Source: Planctomycetes bacterium syqfu (GTDB taxonomy: Bacteria; Planctomycetota; Phycisphaerae; Phycisphaerales; Phycisphaeraceae). Taken from it: a stretch of DNA of 64,000 nt. The stretch covers positions 1,488,001 to 1,552,000 of the forward strand of contig CP087563.1 of NCBI GenBank assembly GCA_020974905.1, in the 5' to 3' direction. Shown in pieces: positions 9,179 to 18,276 of the stretch. The position numbers and the translations under genes were made by a program. Positions within the stretch are counted from its first letter, which is position 1. Every line of letters begins with the position of its first letter. The notes below the pieces were generated by a model. It saw only the letters and a program-made list of their open reading frames with translations. It did no database searches and was not told where the DNA came from.

Positions 9179-10366
9179 ATGTACACCATGCCACTGCACC
9201 TGATTAAACCCAATCCTGATGCTCCCAAAGTGCTTCACGTTCGCGTCATTGCCAACAGTGGTGGTGGTCCGGACAAAACCATCATCCGAAGTAGCCAGTA
9301 TCTGGATCCCATGCGTTACAGCATGCAGACGGCCTACATCCACCCCAAGGGTTGCAAAGATTTTCAGACCTTCAAGAAACAGGCAACCAAACACCGCTGC
9401 CAACTCATTGAAATACCCGAGTCCGGTCCGGTGGACATGCGGACTTACCGAACGTTACTGCGAATCTGCCAGGATCAGAACATCGACATCTGGCATGGTC
9501 ACGACTACAAGTCCAACCTGCTTGGCCTGCTCATCGCACGCAAATGTCCTCGTCTCAAACTCGTCACCACCGTGCATGGTTGGACTGGTGAGACTTGGCG
9601 AACCAAGTTATACACCCATGTCGACAACGCCTGTCTCAAACGCTATGACCAGGTCGTGGTCGTGAGCCCCAAGCTTTACGAACACTGTAAAGACAAGCTC
9701 AAAATCGATAGTTCCAAACTCACCTACATCCCCAACGCCATCCGCCCCGAAGAGTATCCGCAAACGCATACACAAGCCGAAGCGCGCAAGGAACTGGACA
9801 TCCAGACGAATCGCAAAGTCATTGGCGTCGTCGGGCGATTGAGCGTCGAAAAAGGCGTGGACCGTGCGATTGACATGATTGCCAAACTCTCACACTGCGA
9901 GTTGCATCTGATTGGTGACGGCCCCGAACGCAAGAACCTTGAGAAGCAGGCATCCGATCTGGGTGTCAGTGATCGCGTGCGTTTCTGGGGTTGGCAGACG
10001 TCATCCCAATTGTTCTACCAAGCCATGGACATGCTGCTCTTACCCTCACACACCGAGGGCTTACCCAACGTGGTCCTCGAAGCGATGACGATGACCATCC
10101 CCGTTGCAGCAACGGACGTCGGTGGCGTGCGTGATCTGCTTGATGACGGGCGATGTGGCATGATCCTGCCAACCGAGCAACCTGCTGCCTGGTCCAACAT
10201 GATTCAGGGCTATCTGGAAAACCCAGACCAACTCCAGCAGATCGCCCTGCTGGCACGTCAACGCATTCTCACACATTTTACGTTTGAGTCCCGCATGCAG
10301 CGCATGATGCGTGTGTATGACAAACTGGGATTAAACTCCCAAACCGCCAAGCAAAAAGCAGCTTGA
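9179..10366 (+). CDS. Glycosyltransferase family 4
   Basis: GT-B retaining glycosyltransferase, probably using a nucleotide-sugar donor. Seen: the N-terminal acceptor loop ANSGGGPDKTI, then IDIWHGHDYKSNLLG, VTTVHGWTGE, VVGRLSVEKGVDRAI, LHLIGDGPERKNLE and the EX7E-type segment PSHTEGLPNVVLEA, ending in GVRDLL. ATG 9179 has GGAG eight bases upstream; the frame runs open to GTG 9068. It closes the glycan block that starts at 5023. The stop codon lies only one base from the stop of convergent hslU, with no terminator between them, so the two transcripts probably overlap. Confidence 0.88.
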   Translation: MYTMPLHLIKPNPDAPKVLHVRVIANSGGGPDKTIIRSSQYLDPMRYSMQTAYIHPKGCKDFQTFKKQATKHRCQLIEIPESGPVDMRTYRTLLRICQDQNIDIWHGHDYKSNLLGLLIARKCPRLKLVTTVHGWTGETWRTKLYTHVDNACLKRYDQVVVVSPKLYEHCKDKLKIDSSKLTYIPNAIRPEEYPQTHTQAEARKELDIQTNRKVIGVVGRLSVEKGVDRAIDMIAKLSHCELHLIGDGPERKNLEKQASDLGVSDRVRFWGWQTSSQLFYQAMDMLLLPSHTEGLPNVVLEAMTMTIPVAATDVGGVRDLLDDGRCGMILPTEQPAAWSNMIQGYLENPDQLQQIALLARQRILTHFTFESRMQRMMRVYDKLGLNSQTAKQKAA

Positions 10367-10367
10367 T

Positions 10368-11795
10368 TTACAGTACAAATTTACTCAGATCTTCGTCTTC
10401 CACAATCGCGGTCACCTGTTCACGCACGAATGCTTCGGTCACCGTGAAGGTTTGGTCACCGTTGGCAACGCGCTCCGGCGCATCGAAATTCACTTCTTCA
10501 AACACCTTCTCGACAATCGTCATCAAGCGGCGAGCACCGATGTTCTCCAGACTGGTGTTGGCTTTTTCAGCCAGTTCGGCGATGGCGTTAATCGCTTCGT
10601 CGTCAAATGTCACTTCCATACCTTCCACGCCAAGAAGTGCCTGCTGCTGCTTGGTCAGAGCATTATCCGGCTCGGTGAGAATGCGGACAAAGTCTTCACG
10701 CGTCAAAGCGGCAAGTTCCACGCGAATGGGGAATCGGCCTTGGAGCTCAGGCATCAAATCACTAACCGATGCAACGTGAAACGCACCGGCTGCAACAAAA
10801 AGAATGTGATCCGTATGAACACTGCCATAGCGGGTATTGACCACGGAACCTTCCACGATGGGGAGCAGGTCACGCTGAACACCCTGTCGTGAAACATCGG
10901 GACCGCCCTGCTTACCACCACCGCTGCCGACAGCGATTTTGTCGATTTCGTCGAGGAAGACAATGCCACTATTTTCCGTGCGATTGATCGCTTCGGAGGT
11001 GATCTTGTCTTTGTCCAGCAGCTTATCGGTTTCCTGTTCAATGAGCACTTCACGTGCTTCCTTGACCGGCAACTTGCGCGTCTGAGATTGCTCAGGGATC
11101 ATGCGCTCAAACATGTTGGCCATGTCCGGGTCCATCTGATCCAACCCCATGCTGGCAAACATCACCGACGTCTGGGGCTTACTGCTGATGGTCAATTCAA
11201 TCTCACGTTCATCCAAACGCCCGGCAGTCACCTGTTCAAGCAGACGCTTACGCGTGTGCTGACGGCGTTCTTCGGACTGTTCAACGGGAACGTAACCACT
11301 GTTACCTTTTACATCACTGTTAAAACCAGGCAAGAGTAAATCGACAATGCGCTCGTTGGCCGAGTCCGTTGCTTTGAGTCGGACTTCCTCTGCCATCTCT
11401 GCACGGACCATGTTGATCGCCTGATCCAGCAGGTCGCGGATCATCGATTCGACATCGCGGCCGTGGTAGCCGACTTCGGTGAACTTGCTGGCTTCGATCT
11501 TGATAAACGGCGCGCCGGTGAGTTTGGCAAGACGCCGGGCGATCTCGGTTTTACCGCACCCCGTTGGACCGATCATGATGATGTTCTTGGGATAGACTTC
11601 ACGGGCAAGATCTTCGTTGAGTTGACGACGACGCCAACGGTTGCGAATGGCCACAGCAACGGCGCGCTTGGCTCCATTCTGACCAATGATGTATTTGTCC
11701 AACTCACTGACGATCTGCTTGGGCGTCATGCCACCTTTGCTGTCGGTGGTTGCAGGTATGTTTTCCAGTTGTTTATTCATGGTTGCTTCGGGCAT
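10368..11795 (-). CDS. hslU: ATP-dependent protease ATPase subunit HslU
   Basis: AAA+ unfoldase that feeds substrates to the HslV peptidase (ClpQY complex, cytoplasm). Seen: TPKQIVSELDKYIIGQ start, Walker A GPTGCGKT at 76-83, SKFTEVGYHGRDVESMIRDL, the variable intermediate domain (about 110-270), Walker B GIVFLDEIDKIA, ELQGRFPIRVEL sensor region and the C-terminal EDLSKFVL that docks into HslV. Length 475 is slightly longer than the roughly 440-460 usual, mostly in the N-terminus. A second ATG at 11780 is possible. Unlike the common hslV-hslU operon, the upstream neighbour here is divergent and unrelated. Confidence 0.96.
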   Translation of the reverse strand: MPEATMNKQLENIPATTDSKGGMTPKQIVSELDKYIIGQNGAKRAVAVAIRNRWRRRQLNEDLAREVYPKNIIMIGPTGCGKTEIARRLAKLTGAPFIKIEASKFTEVGYHGRDVESMIRDLLDQAINMVRAEMAEEVRLKATDSANERIVDLLLPGFNSDVKGNSGYVPVEQSEERRQHTRKRLLEQVTAGRLDEREIELTISSKPQTSVMFASMGLDQMDPDMANMFERMIPEQSQTRKLPVKEAREVLIEQETDKLLDKDKITSEAINRTENSGIVFLDEIDKIAVGSGGGKQGGPDVSRQGVQRDLLPIVEGSVVNTRYGSVHTDHILFVAAGAFHVASVSDLMPELQGRFPIRVELAALTREDFVRILTEPDNALTKQQQALLGVEGMEVTFDDEAINAIAELAEKANTSLENIGARRLMTIVEKVFEEVNFDAPERVANGDQTFTVTEAFVREQVTAIVEDEDLSKFVL

Positions 11796-12032
11796 CTTGC
11801 TTTAAGCCTCATGCTGTTTGAATCAATGTTAATCGTTGCTACACCCCGGGAACATCACAGGATGCAAGCACACGGTAGGCCCCATATGTTAACAATTGTT
11901 GATCATGTTGCGTTGACATTGGAACTTTCTGCTATTCAAAAGCGTCAAAGCTGTTGTTAACATGGTTTTATTAAGGTTTCCGATTAAAAACCGTAACGAT
12001 GTACTCTTTAACCGCCAAAAGGGTCGATAGAC

Positions 12033-15000
12033 ATGTTCGATTTTCACCGTTTGTCGCTCAAGCTCTGCTTGTTGCTGTTTCTTCTTTCAATCACACCAGG
12101 TACGACTTGCTGGGCACTCACCGGGGCAGCCATCCCCGATAATGAGCAACTGCAGGAGACTGTAACATTTGAGCCGCTGCCGATGGCCGAGAATGTGCAC
12201 GTGGTGGACCTGAGTAACAAAATGCCCCCCATCGGTTACCAGACCATGAACGATTGCACCGCCTGGGCACTGGCACGCGTCAAGAGTTATCACGAAGTAT
12301 TGGACCAGGGATGGAAGCCGGATACGCCCAACCATATTTTTTCACCACGATTCATTTACAACCAGATCAACCGTGGCAAAGACAAAGGTTCGAGCCCGAT
12401 CCTGGCTGCCAAGCTGCTTTACGATGTCGGTGCGGCAACACTGCAAACCTGCCCGTATATCCCAAAGGATTTTCTGACCCCGCCAACCGAGTTGGCCATG
12501 GGAGAAGCAAAGCAGTACAAGATTCGTGATATTGCGATTCTCAAGAACATCAAACAGATTCACCTTGCCCTGGAACAGAACGAACCGGTGATCATCGGGG
12601 CGCGCGTCACGCCTGCATTCTTCTCGGGAAACTTCGATATTTATGATGCCAAACGACACGCCAAAAGCATGAAAGAACGTGACGAAAGCCAACCCCACGC
12701 CAAGCATGCCATGGTGATCGTGGGGTTTGATGATGAGAAAAAAGCGTTTCTCATCGCCAACTCATGGAGCAAGCACTGGGGCCGACACGGCTACTGCTGG
12801 GTGAGTTACGATGTCATGGAAAACATCGATACCGCCCAAAGCAGCGAATCGTTTCTGTTCCTTGCCATGGTGATGTTTGACGTTCAACAGAATGTCCATG
12901 AAACGCCGGAGGAACAACCGCGTGTCAAGAATGATCGCATGGTTCGCTGGGGTTATGAACATGCAGGTTACAATGTCGAAAACAAGAAGCACAATTACAG
13001 GTACTACCTTCAACTTCGTGGCTCAGTCAAACAACTGGCTCCAGTGGCAAAAGTCCAATGGAACGTCCCCACCAGCAATGGTAATATCCAGTTAACCAGT
13101 GAGAATCCCAAGCAATATTTTCGAGTCTGGTCCTCAACACAATCTGCTTTTGCCAACGCCACCGCATTGGTCACCTTGCGTAACGGGCAAAAACACACGC
13201 AAAAGATCGCTCTGACTTTTTCACCCCCCACGGCCAGAGAACGTGATCTGAAACTCATCTACAACGATATTTTCAGTGGCAAGAACACCAACAACGTCGA
13301 CGTCTGGCATGTGCTCCCACATATTCAGGGAAACGAAACGGATATCAGCGAACTGGCAAGCGTTACCTATTCTCTGGATGCTCCCGCAGGTGCCTATTCA
13401 CCAAGAACATTTGAAGCGGATCGCTGGCCATTCAGCTTCCAAGGCACACTCTTTACTGGCAAACCATATCCAGTCAAAGCCCTGCTCCAATACAAAGATG
13501 GCAGTCAAGCCACATTGCGTGTTGAAGTTGATAAGTTCAATACCAAAGCCTTTTACGAACCACGCATTGAGTTTGAACACAGAGCGATCGGCCCTGATCA
13601 ACCAGGCTATGCCTATGCTGTCTGGATGAACATGCCGGGGATGGATCAGACCAAGGTTGATTACGTGCAATGGGAACTCGATGGCTCACAAAACTTCCGT
13701 CAAAGCAAAGAAAGCTATGGCACATTTTTCAAGCCCAACATGCTCACCGGCTATGCAACACATGAATTTCGGGTTAAAGGAACGATCCACTACTACCCAG
13801 AGTACAAACGCCAAGCCGTCACACGTGAAGCCTGGATCACCCTGCCAGACGATGCGAAATATCCCAACGTCGATCGCATCGGCATCGTCAGTTACGATCA
13901 ATACGCCGGTAGAAACGCGAGAAATGAACCCACATGGCTCGTGATTAACCGCCTGATTGGTGATCCTAAATCCATCGCAATTATCAAGTCCGTTAAACAA
14001 TCCTATCTCGACGCATCAGGTAAAACCCATGAACTGAATCTCGACTACAAAGCCTATGCTGATCACCTTGCCTGGCAGGGTAATATCCACACACCCAGCA
14101 CTAAGCTCGACATCAAAACCACCGTCACCTTCGAAGATGGGCATGTCACCGAACTATCGAATCAAATCCAAGCCAAAGCAAAAATCATCGACGACGTATA
14201 TCTGTCAACAAAACGATGGCAAGCATTTAAACGAGTTGATGGTGACTATACCGATGTCATCGCAGGTGATTGGCAGGCACAATTCCATGGGACCGGACGT
14301 ATCACATCCATGGAGAAAGTGGCATGGGTCTATGATTGCTTCGATCATCAAACCGGCGGATATCAACATGTCCAGCGCGATGTCGGCCCGGTTCAAATGA
14401 TCCTCAATCGGCAACGCCGTCAGATTACGCCCCAAACATACTTGAACTTTGGGGCTCGTGATCAATCCAAACTCAGCTCCCGAGCCTATTACTATGACGG
14501 GCAGATGGAACTATTCTCCCAAAAACTCTCAGCGAAAGAACAAGTCACAGACTTCAAGCCCGAAGATGGACGTATCGTTGTCACAGAGTATTTTCACGGC
14601 CCGACGCTAAATGAAAAGAACACTGTCAGCAACGCCTTCATCTCGCGGTTTGAACTCAATGGTTCTCCTGAATTTCTACAACGTGTCACACAATGGGACC
14701 TACAGATTCAGTATGACACCGGCAGCAAAGGTAAGCTGCGTACCTTCGAACCCGGGAAAACATTCAAAGTCTATTTCAACGAACCTTGCACCTATATCAG
14801 CACCATCCATTTCAAAGACGAGAGTACGAAAGTCACAGAACATTCGCTGACCTGCCTGGCGGAGCGACATCATGATTTATCAATCAAATCCGATTCAGGC
14901 ATGCTTTATCTTGCCGGTCCGTCGCGCATGATCAATGAAATCAAACACGTAACATTCCACATCACCGATCTGATTACAAATAAAATCAGTACGCATAACG

Positions 15001-15719
15001 CAAAATCATACCTGTACCATGGCCCACAATTCGGGATCACACAAACATCCAACTCCCCCTTGGACATTGCTGCGGATATCACATTCAAGAATGGTCAGAC
15101 CCGACATATTCAAAGTCACTACACGCCGTATCAACCGACTTGGGAACAAACAGCGACTGTGGCATTGGACTATTGGGGAACCTACGAAAACAAACCACAC
15201 TGGCTCTCAAGCTTTGCCATGTCACTGCCGTTTGAAAAAGCGAATGTCGTTACAACTTCAAGTTTCAATCGCGCAGGATCAATGGATTCTCCGATTTTCC
15301 AGATCTTGCAGGTCGTCCCATCCGTCACTGACCCAACGGTGTATATGGAGATGAACCCGATCAAGGATTGGCGAAAATTTGTAATCCCCGTCCCCAATGT
15401 CCCACAACAGCTTGATACGTTCCAACTCATCGTCGAACAGACACACGAAGGTCAAAACGGTTTACCCAATGAATGGACCGCCAGACTTCATGCCCCATGG
15501 GCAATGCTCAACAATGTTAAAAGAGTCGGCTACGCGTTTTACAGCGGAAGCGACCGGCGGGTCTATTGGACTGATCAGCGATTTTCACTGGATGCCAGAC
15601 ACTTCCCCGCTTATTATTTTGGTAAGAAACTCGATAAGGTCATTACAAAATTTCATGTCGGTGATCAACTGCAAACCTTGTCCATCGACCTGCTCACTGA
15701 CAATCCAAACGGACAGTAA
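12033..15719 (+). CDS. Secreted papain-fold (C1-like) protein with C-terminal beta-rich repeats
   Basis: A 1228-residue exported protein. It has a Sec signal peptide (LCLLLFLLSITPGTTCWA), then a C1-like peptidase domain at about residues 50-275 with Q70, C75 (NDCTAWA), H225 (KHAMVIVGFDD) and N243 (IANSWSKHWGRHGYCWVSYD), so the catalytic set looks complete. From about 285 to the end run seven or eight beta-rich units of about 110 residues. One of the clearest reads VTYSLD...PFSFQG...YPVKALLQYKDGS, resembling prokaryotic YEATS (pYEATS) domains; that identity is an inference from pattern only. The MMPL exporter starts 21 bases downstream. The 11796-12032 gap before it is AT-rich, with a palindromic AACAATTGTT at about 11888. 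Confidence 0.78.
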   Translation: MFDFHRLSLKLCLLLFLLSITPGTTCWALTGAAIPDNEQLQETVTFEPLPMAENVHVVDLSNKMPPIGYQTMNDCTAWALARVKSYHEVLDQGWKPDTPNHIFSPRFIYNQINRGKDKGSSPILAAKLLYDVGAATLQTCPYIPKDFLTPPTELAMGEAKQYKIRDIAILKNIKQIHLALEQNEPVIIGARVTPAFFSGNFDIYDAKRHAKSMKERDESQPHAKHAMVIVGFDDEKKAFLIANSWSKHWGRHGYCWVSYDVMENIDTAQSSESFLFLAMVMFDVQQNVHETPEEQPRVKNDRMVRWGYEHAGYNVENKKHNYRYYLQLRGSVKQLAPVAKVQWNVPTSNGNIQLTSENPKQYFRVWSSTQSAFANATALVTLRNGQKHTQKIALTFSPPTARERDLKLIYNDIFSGKNTNNVDVWHVLPHIQGNETDISELASVTYSLDAPAGAYSPRTFEADRWPFSFQGTLFTGKPYPVKALLQYKDGSQATLRVEVDKFNTKAFYEPRIEFEHRAIGPDQPGYAYAVWMNMPGMDQTKVDYVQWELDGSQNFRQSKESYGTFFKPNMLTGYATHEFRVKGTIHYYPEYKRQAVTREAWITLPDDAKYPNVDRIGIVSYDQYAGRNARNEPTWLVINRLIGDPKSIAIIKSVKQSYLDASGKTHELNLDYKAYADHLAWQGNIHTPSTKLDIKTTVTFEDGHVTELSNQIQAKAKIIDDVYLSTKRWQAFKRVDGDYTDVIAGDWQAQFHGTGRITSMEKVAWVYDCFDHQTGGYQHVQRDVGPVQMILNRQRRQITPQTYLNFGARDQSKLSSRAYYYDGQMELFSQKLSAKEQVTDFKPEDGRIVVTEYFHGPTLNEKNTVSNAFISRFELNGSPEFLQRVTQWDLQIQYDTGSKGKLRTFEPGKTFKVYFNEPCTYISTIHFKDESTKVTEHSLTCLAERHHDLSIKSDSGMLYLAGPSRMINEIKHVTFHITDLITNKISTHNAKSYLYHGPQFGITQTSNSPLDIAADITFKNGQTRHIQSHYTPYQPTWEQTATVALDYWGTYENKPHWLSSFAMSLPFEKANVVTTSSFNRAGSMDSPIFQILQVVPSVTDPTVYMEMNPIKDWRKFVIPVPNVPQQLDTFQLIVEQTHEGQNGLPNEWTARLHAPWAMLNNVKRVGYAFYSGSDRRVYWTDQRFSLDARHFPAYYFGKKLDKVITKFHVGDQLQTLSIDLLTDNPNGQ

Positions 15720-15740
15720 AAATCGTTTCCAAGGGAACAT

Positions 15741-17906
15741 ATGTCAGATAAAAACAAAGCTGGGTTATTGAAGTTCACCCACTGGTTGATGATCGCGATC
15801 ACTGGGATACTCATTGCTGTACTGGTTTTCTTTGTGGATCTCAAGCCACAGGTCGGTGAAAACTTTTTCTTCTCCACGGATAATCCAGCCTTCAAACAAG
15901 CCAAACGAATCGAAGACACTTTCAAATCGCAACAGTTTCTGATCATGACAGCCACATCCTCGGAGATCGAATCAGATTGGTACATGGAATCCATCCGAAA
16001 AGTCTCCGAAAAATTACTTGAACTCGATACCGTCACCGGCATCAAGAGCATCAGCAATGGACCGAAGAATCTCAAGTCTGCGGAAAACGGGCCAATGTGG
16101 AAACGGCTGCTCATTGCTGAGCAAGGCAAGGCGACGAACATTCTCATCATGCTCGGTGAAGCTGATCCGGCAGAGCTTGTCCCCAAGATCGAAAAGATCA
16201 TGGATGATGCCAACTCTAAAAATTTTGAGCTGCGCATCGCTGGCCCGCCCTACGTCGTTGAGATGATCCGCCGGAGTCTTGTGCGTGACTTTGTGCTCTT
16301 TTCATCATCCGCGGTCGCGTTGTTTGGCTTGATGATTGCCATCCTCTTCCGATCCGGTCGCATCCTGCTGGGCACCATGGTCACGTGTCTCTCAGCTGTC
16401 ATTCTCACGTTGATCATCCAACAACTCTTCGGTCAGAAAATCGGTTTACTCACCGCCAATCTCACGACGATTGTCTTTGTCCTGACGTTATCGCACATCA
16501 TTTTCATGACCGGCAATTGGCAGAAAATCCAACCGTCGGATAACAATGGGAGCATGATGTGGCAGGCATGGATGCGCACCGCCACCGCATCAAGCTGGTG
16601 CATGCTCACCACGCTACTGGGCTTTGCATCGCTGATGCTCGTCCAGGCCAAGCCGCTACGTGAACTGGGCATCGGCGGCACCATCGGCACCATCGCTGCC
16701 ATGCTCTGCGCTTATCTGATGTACCCCGCGTTTCTCTCTTGGTTGGATCAAATAGACAAGCATCCCAAGCCACCTCAATCATCCGATGATGACAAAAGCA
16801 AACACAGTTGGACCAGCAAACCCTTCTGGCCAGTTGCTCTGGGTATGATCGTTTTGGGAGGCGTGCTTGGCATCGGCATCACCATGATCAACACCGACCC
16901 GTCACTGCTTGCCTACTTCGACAAGGGAAGCAAACTGCATAATGGGCTGAGTTACATTGATCGCAACGGGGGGTCGAGTCCATTGAAGTTTGTCGTGCAA
17001 CGCCAACCCGAAGAAGGTAAGGAACAATCACAGGCACTACTCAACAACAAGAAGGCCTACGAGCAACTCTGGGATGCTCAGCAGGAACTTGAGACCGATG
17101 AGTCCGTGGGGACGATCATTTCCCTACCGGTCCTGATGGCGCAGGCCAAGGAGACACCATTTGCAGGTCTGTTACCGTTTGAGATGCTGCTTGATATCCT
17201 CGAAAAACCGTCCTTCGATCGCACTGCAAAAAGCTTTATCACCGAAGACCGCATCAAGGGCTTGTTTATGATCCGCATGGTCGAACAAGGCCGAGAAGAA
17301 GTCCGGTTGGAAGTCATTAAGCGACTCAAAAAATCCCTTCAGGCCAACGGCTTTGAAGTCCCCATGGTCGGCGGACTCTATTACCTGCAAGGTGAATTAG
17401 CAGCATTGGTTGAGAAAAGTTTAATCCAGGGTTTGGCAGGAATCATTGGACTCTTTGCCGTGATCGCGTTACTTGTCTCGCTGAATTTCCGGGCAACCGT
17501 TGGCATGGTCATTGCTGTGAGTATCGTCCCGGCAGGCATCCTTGGCTTGATTGGCTGGTTTAAGATTCCCCTTGATGTCATCTCCGCGCCCGCTGCCAAC
17601 GTGTGTATCGGTATGGCGGTCGATGCAATGATTCACCTGACCATGGCAGCCCGCAAAAGTGAACACTGGAAGGACAACCGCTGGCAAGCCTGGTGTGAGG
17701 CACGCAGTCAACAGTGGAAGTCCATTCTCAACTCCGCGTTGGTCGTCGGTGCAGGCTTTGGCATCTTCGCGCTGTCCAGCTTCCCACCCACGCAGCGTTT
17801 TGGCGTAGCGGTGGTGTTGGGTACCATCATTGCCGCGATGGCAGCGTTGTTCGTCCTGCCGGTGTTGGCGGGGTACGGCAAGGCGAAACAGAAGAAAACA
17901 TCGTAG
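15741..17906 (+). CDS. MMPL/RND-superfamily exporter
   Basis: Inner-membrane proton-driven transporter of the HAE3/MMPL type, 721 residues. It has two halves, each with one leading helix, a large periplasmic loop and five clustered helices (for example VLFSSSAVALFGLMIAILF and LIQGLAGIIGLFAVIALLVS). The second-half segment APAANVCIGMAVDAMIHLTMAAR is the RND helix-4 region. ATG follows AAGGGAACAT. It starts 21 bases after the secreted peptidase gene, so the two are probably co-transcribed. Known family members move lipids or hydrophobic compounds; the substrate here is unknown. Confidence 0.88.
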   Translation: MSDKNKAGLLKFTHWLMIAITGILIAVLVFFVDLKPQVGENFFFSTDNPAFKQAKRIEDTFKSQQFLIMTATSSEIESDWYMESIRKVSEKLLELDTVTGIKSISNGPKNLKSAENGPMWKRLLIAEQGKATNILIMLGEADPAELVPKIEKIMDDANSKNFELRIAGPPYVVEMIRRSLVRDFVLFSSSAVALFGLMIAILFRSGRILLGTMVTCLSAVILTLIIQQLFGQKIGLLTANLTTIVFVLTLSHIIFMTGNWQKIQPSDNNGSMMWQAWMRTATASSWCMLTTLLGFASLMLVQAKPLRELGIGGTIGTIAAMLCAYLMYPAFLSWLDQIDKHPKPPQSSDDDKSKHSWTSKPFWPVALGMIVLGGVLGIGITMINTDPSLLAYFDKGSKLHNGLSYIDRNGGSSPLKFVVQRQPEEGKEQSQALLNNKKAYEQLWDAQQELETDESVGTIISLPVLMAQAKETPFAGLLPFEMLLDILEKPSFDRTAKSFITEDRIKGLFMIRMVEQGREEVRLEVIKRLKKSLQANGFEVPMVGGLYYLQGELAALVEKSLIQGLAGIIGLFAVIALLVSLNFRATVGMVIAVSIVPAGILGLIGWFKIPLDVISAPAANVCIGMAVDAMIHLTMAARKSEHWKDNRWQAWCEARSQQWKSILNSALVVGAGFGIFALSSFPPTQRFGVAVVLGTIIAAMAALFVLPVLAGYGKAKQKKTS

Positions 17907-17916
17907 ATTCTCCATA

Positions 17917-18222
17917 ATGGGTACAAAAAAACATCACTGGGTAAAACGACTGGGCGTTGCTGTGATTATTGCAATCCCAGTGTTATTTGTTTTTGTCATG
18001 GCCAGTGGTTGTTTTTTCTGTGTTTTCAGCCCGTATCCGATCTGGGGCCGAGAAACACCACCGGATCCTTCGGAAAAATATCTTGATCTGATTCTATGGT
18101 TCGGATTGATCACCGGCTCACTGATCATCGGCTGGATGCGTGCTCCATCTGTTCTGGAGAAGGATGCCAAACAGCGAGCAGAATACAAACAGCAGATCGA
18201 ATCCGTCTCAGAAAAAGACTAA
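17917..18222 (+). CDS. Small membrane protein of unknown function
   Basis: The product has 101 residues from ATG 17917, 10 bases after the exporter stop. It has two hydrophobic segments (VAVIIAIPVLFVFVMASGCFFCVF and LILWFGLITGSLIIGWM) and a charged C-terminal tail. The frame is open back into the exporter, but that part is shadow sequence. No strong ribosome site is seen, so translation may depend on the upstream gene. Not recognised. Confidence 0.6.
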   Translation: MGTKKHHWVKRLGVAVIIAIPVLFVFVMASGCFFCVFSPYPIWGRETPPDPSEKYLDLILWFGLITGSLIIGWMRAPSVLEKDAKQRAEYKQQIESVSEKD

Positions 18223-18276
18223 CCAATATCGAATCCTGAGACTGGCGTTGTGTGATGATGCGCATCATGGTTAAAT

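Noticed and set aside
11796-12032. Divergent promoter region with palindromic AACAATTGTT as an operator
   Set aside because: A 10-base palindrome in AT-rich DNA is expected by chance, and no regulator gene is near.
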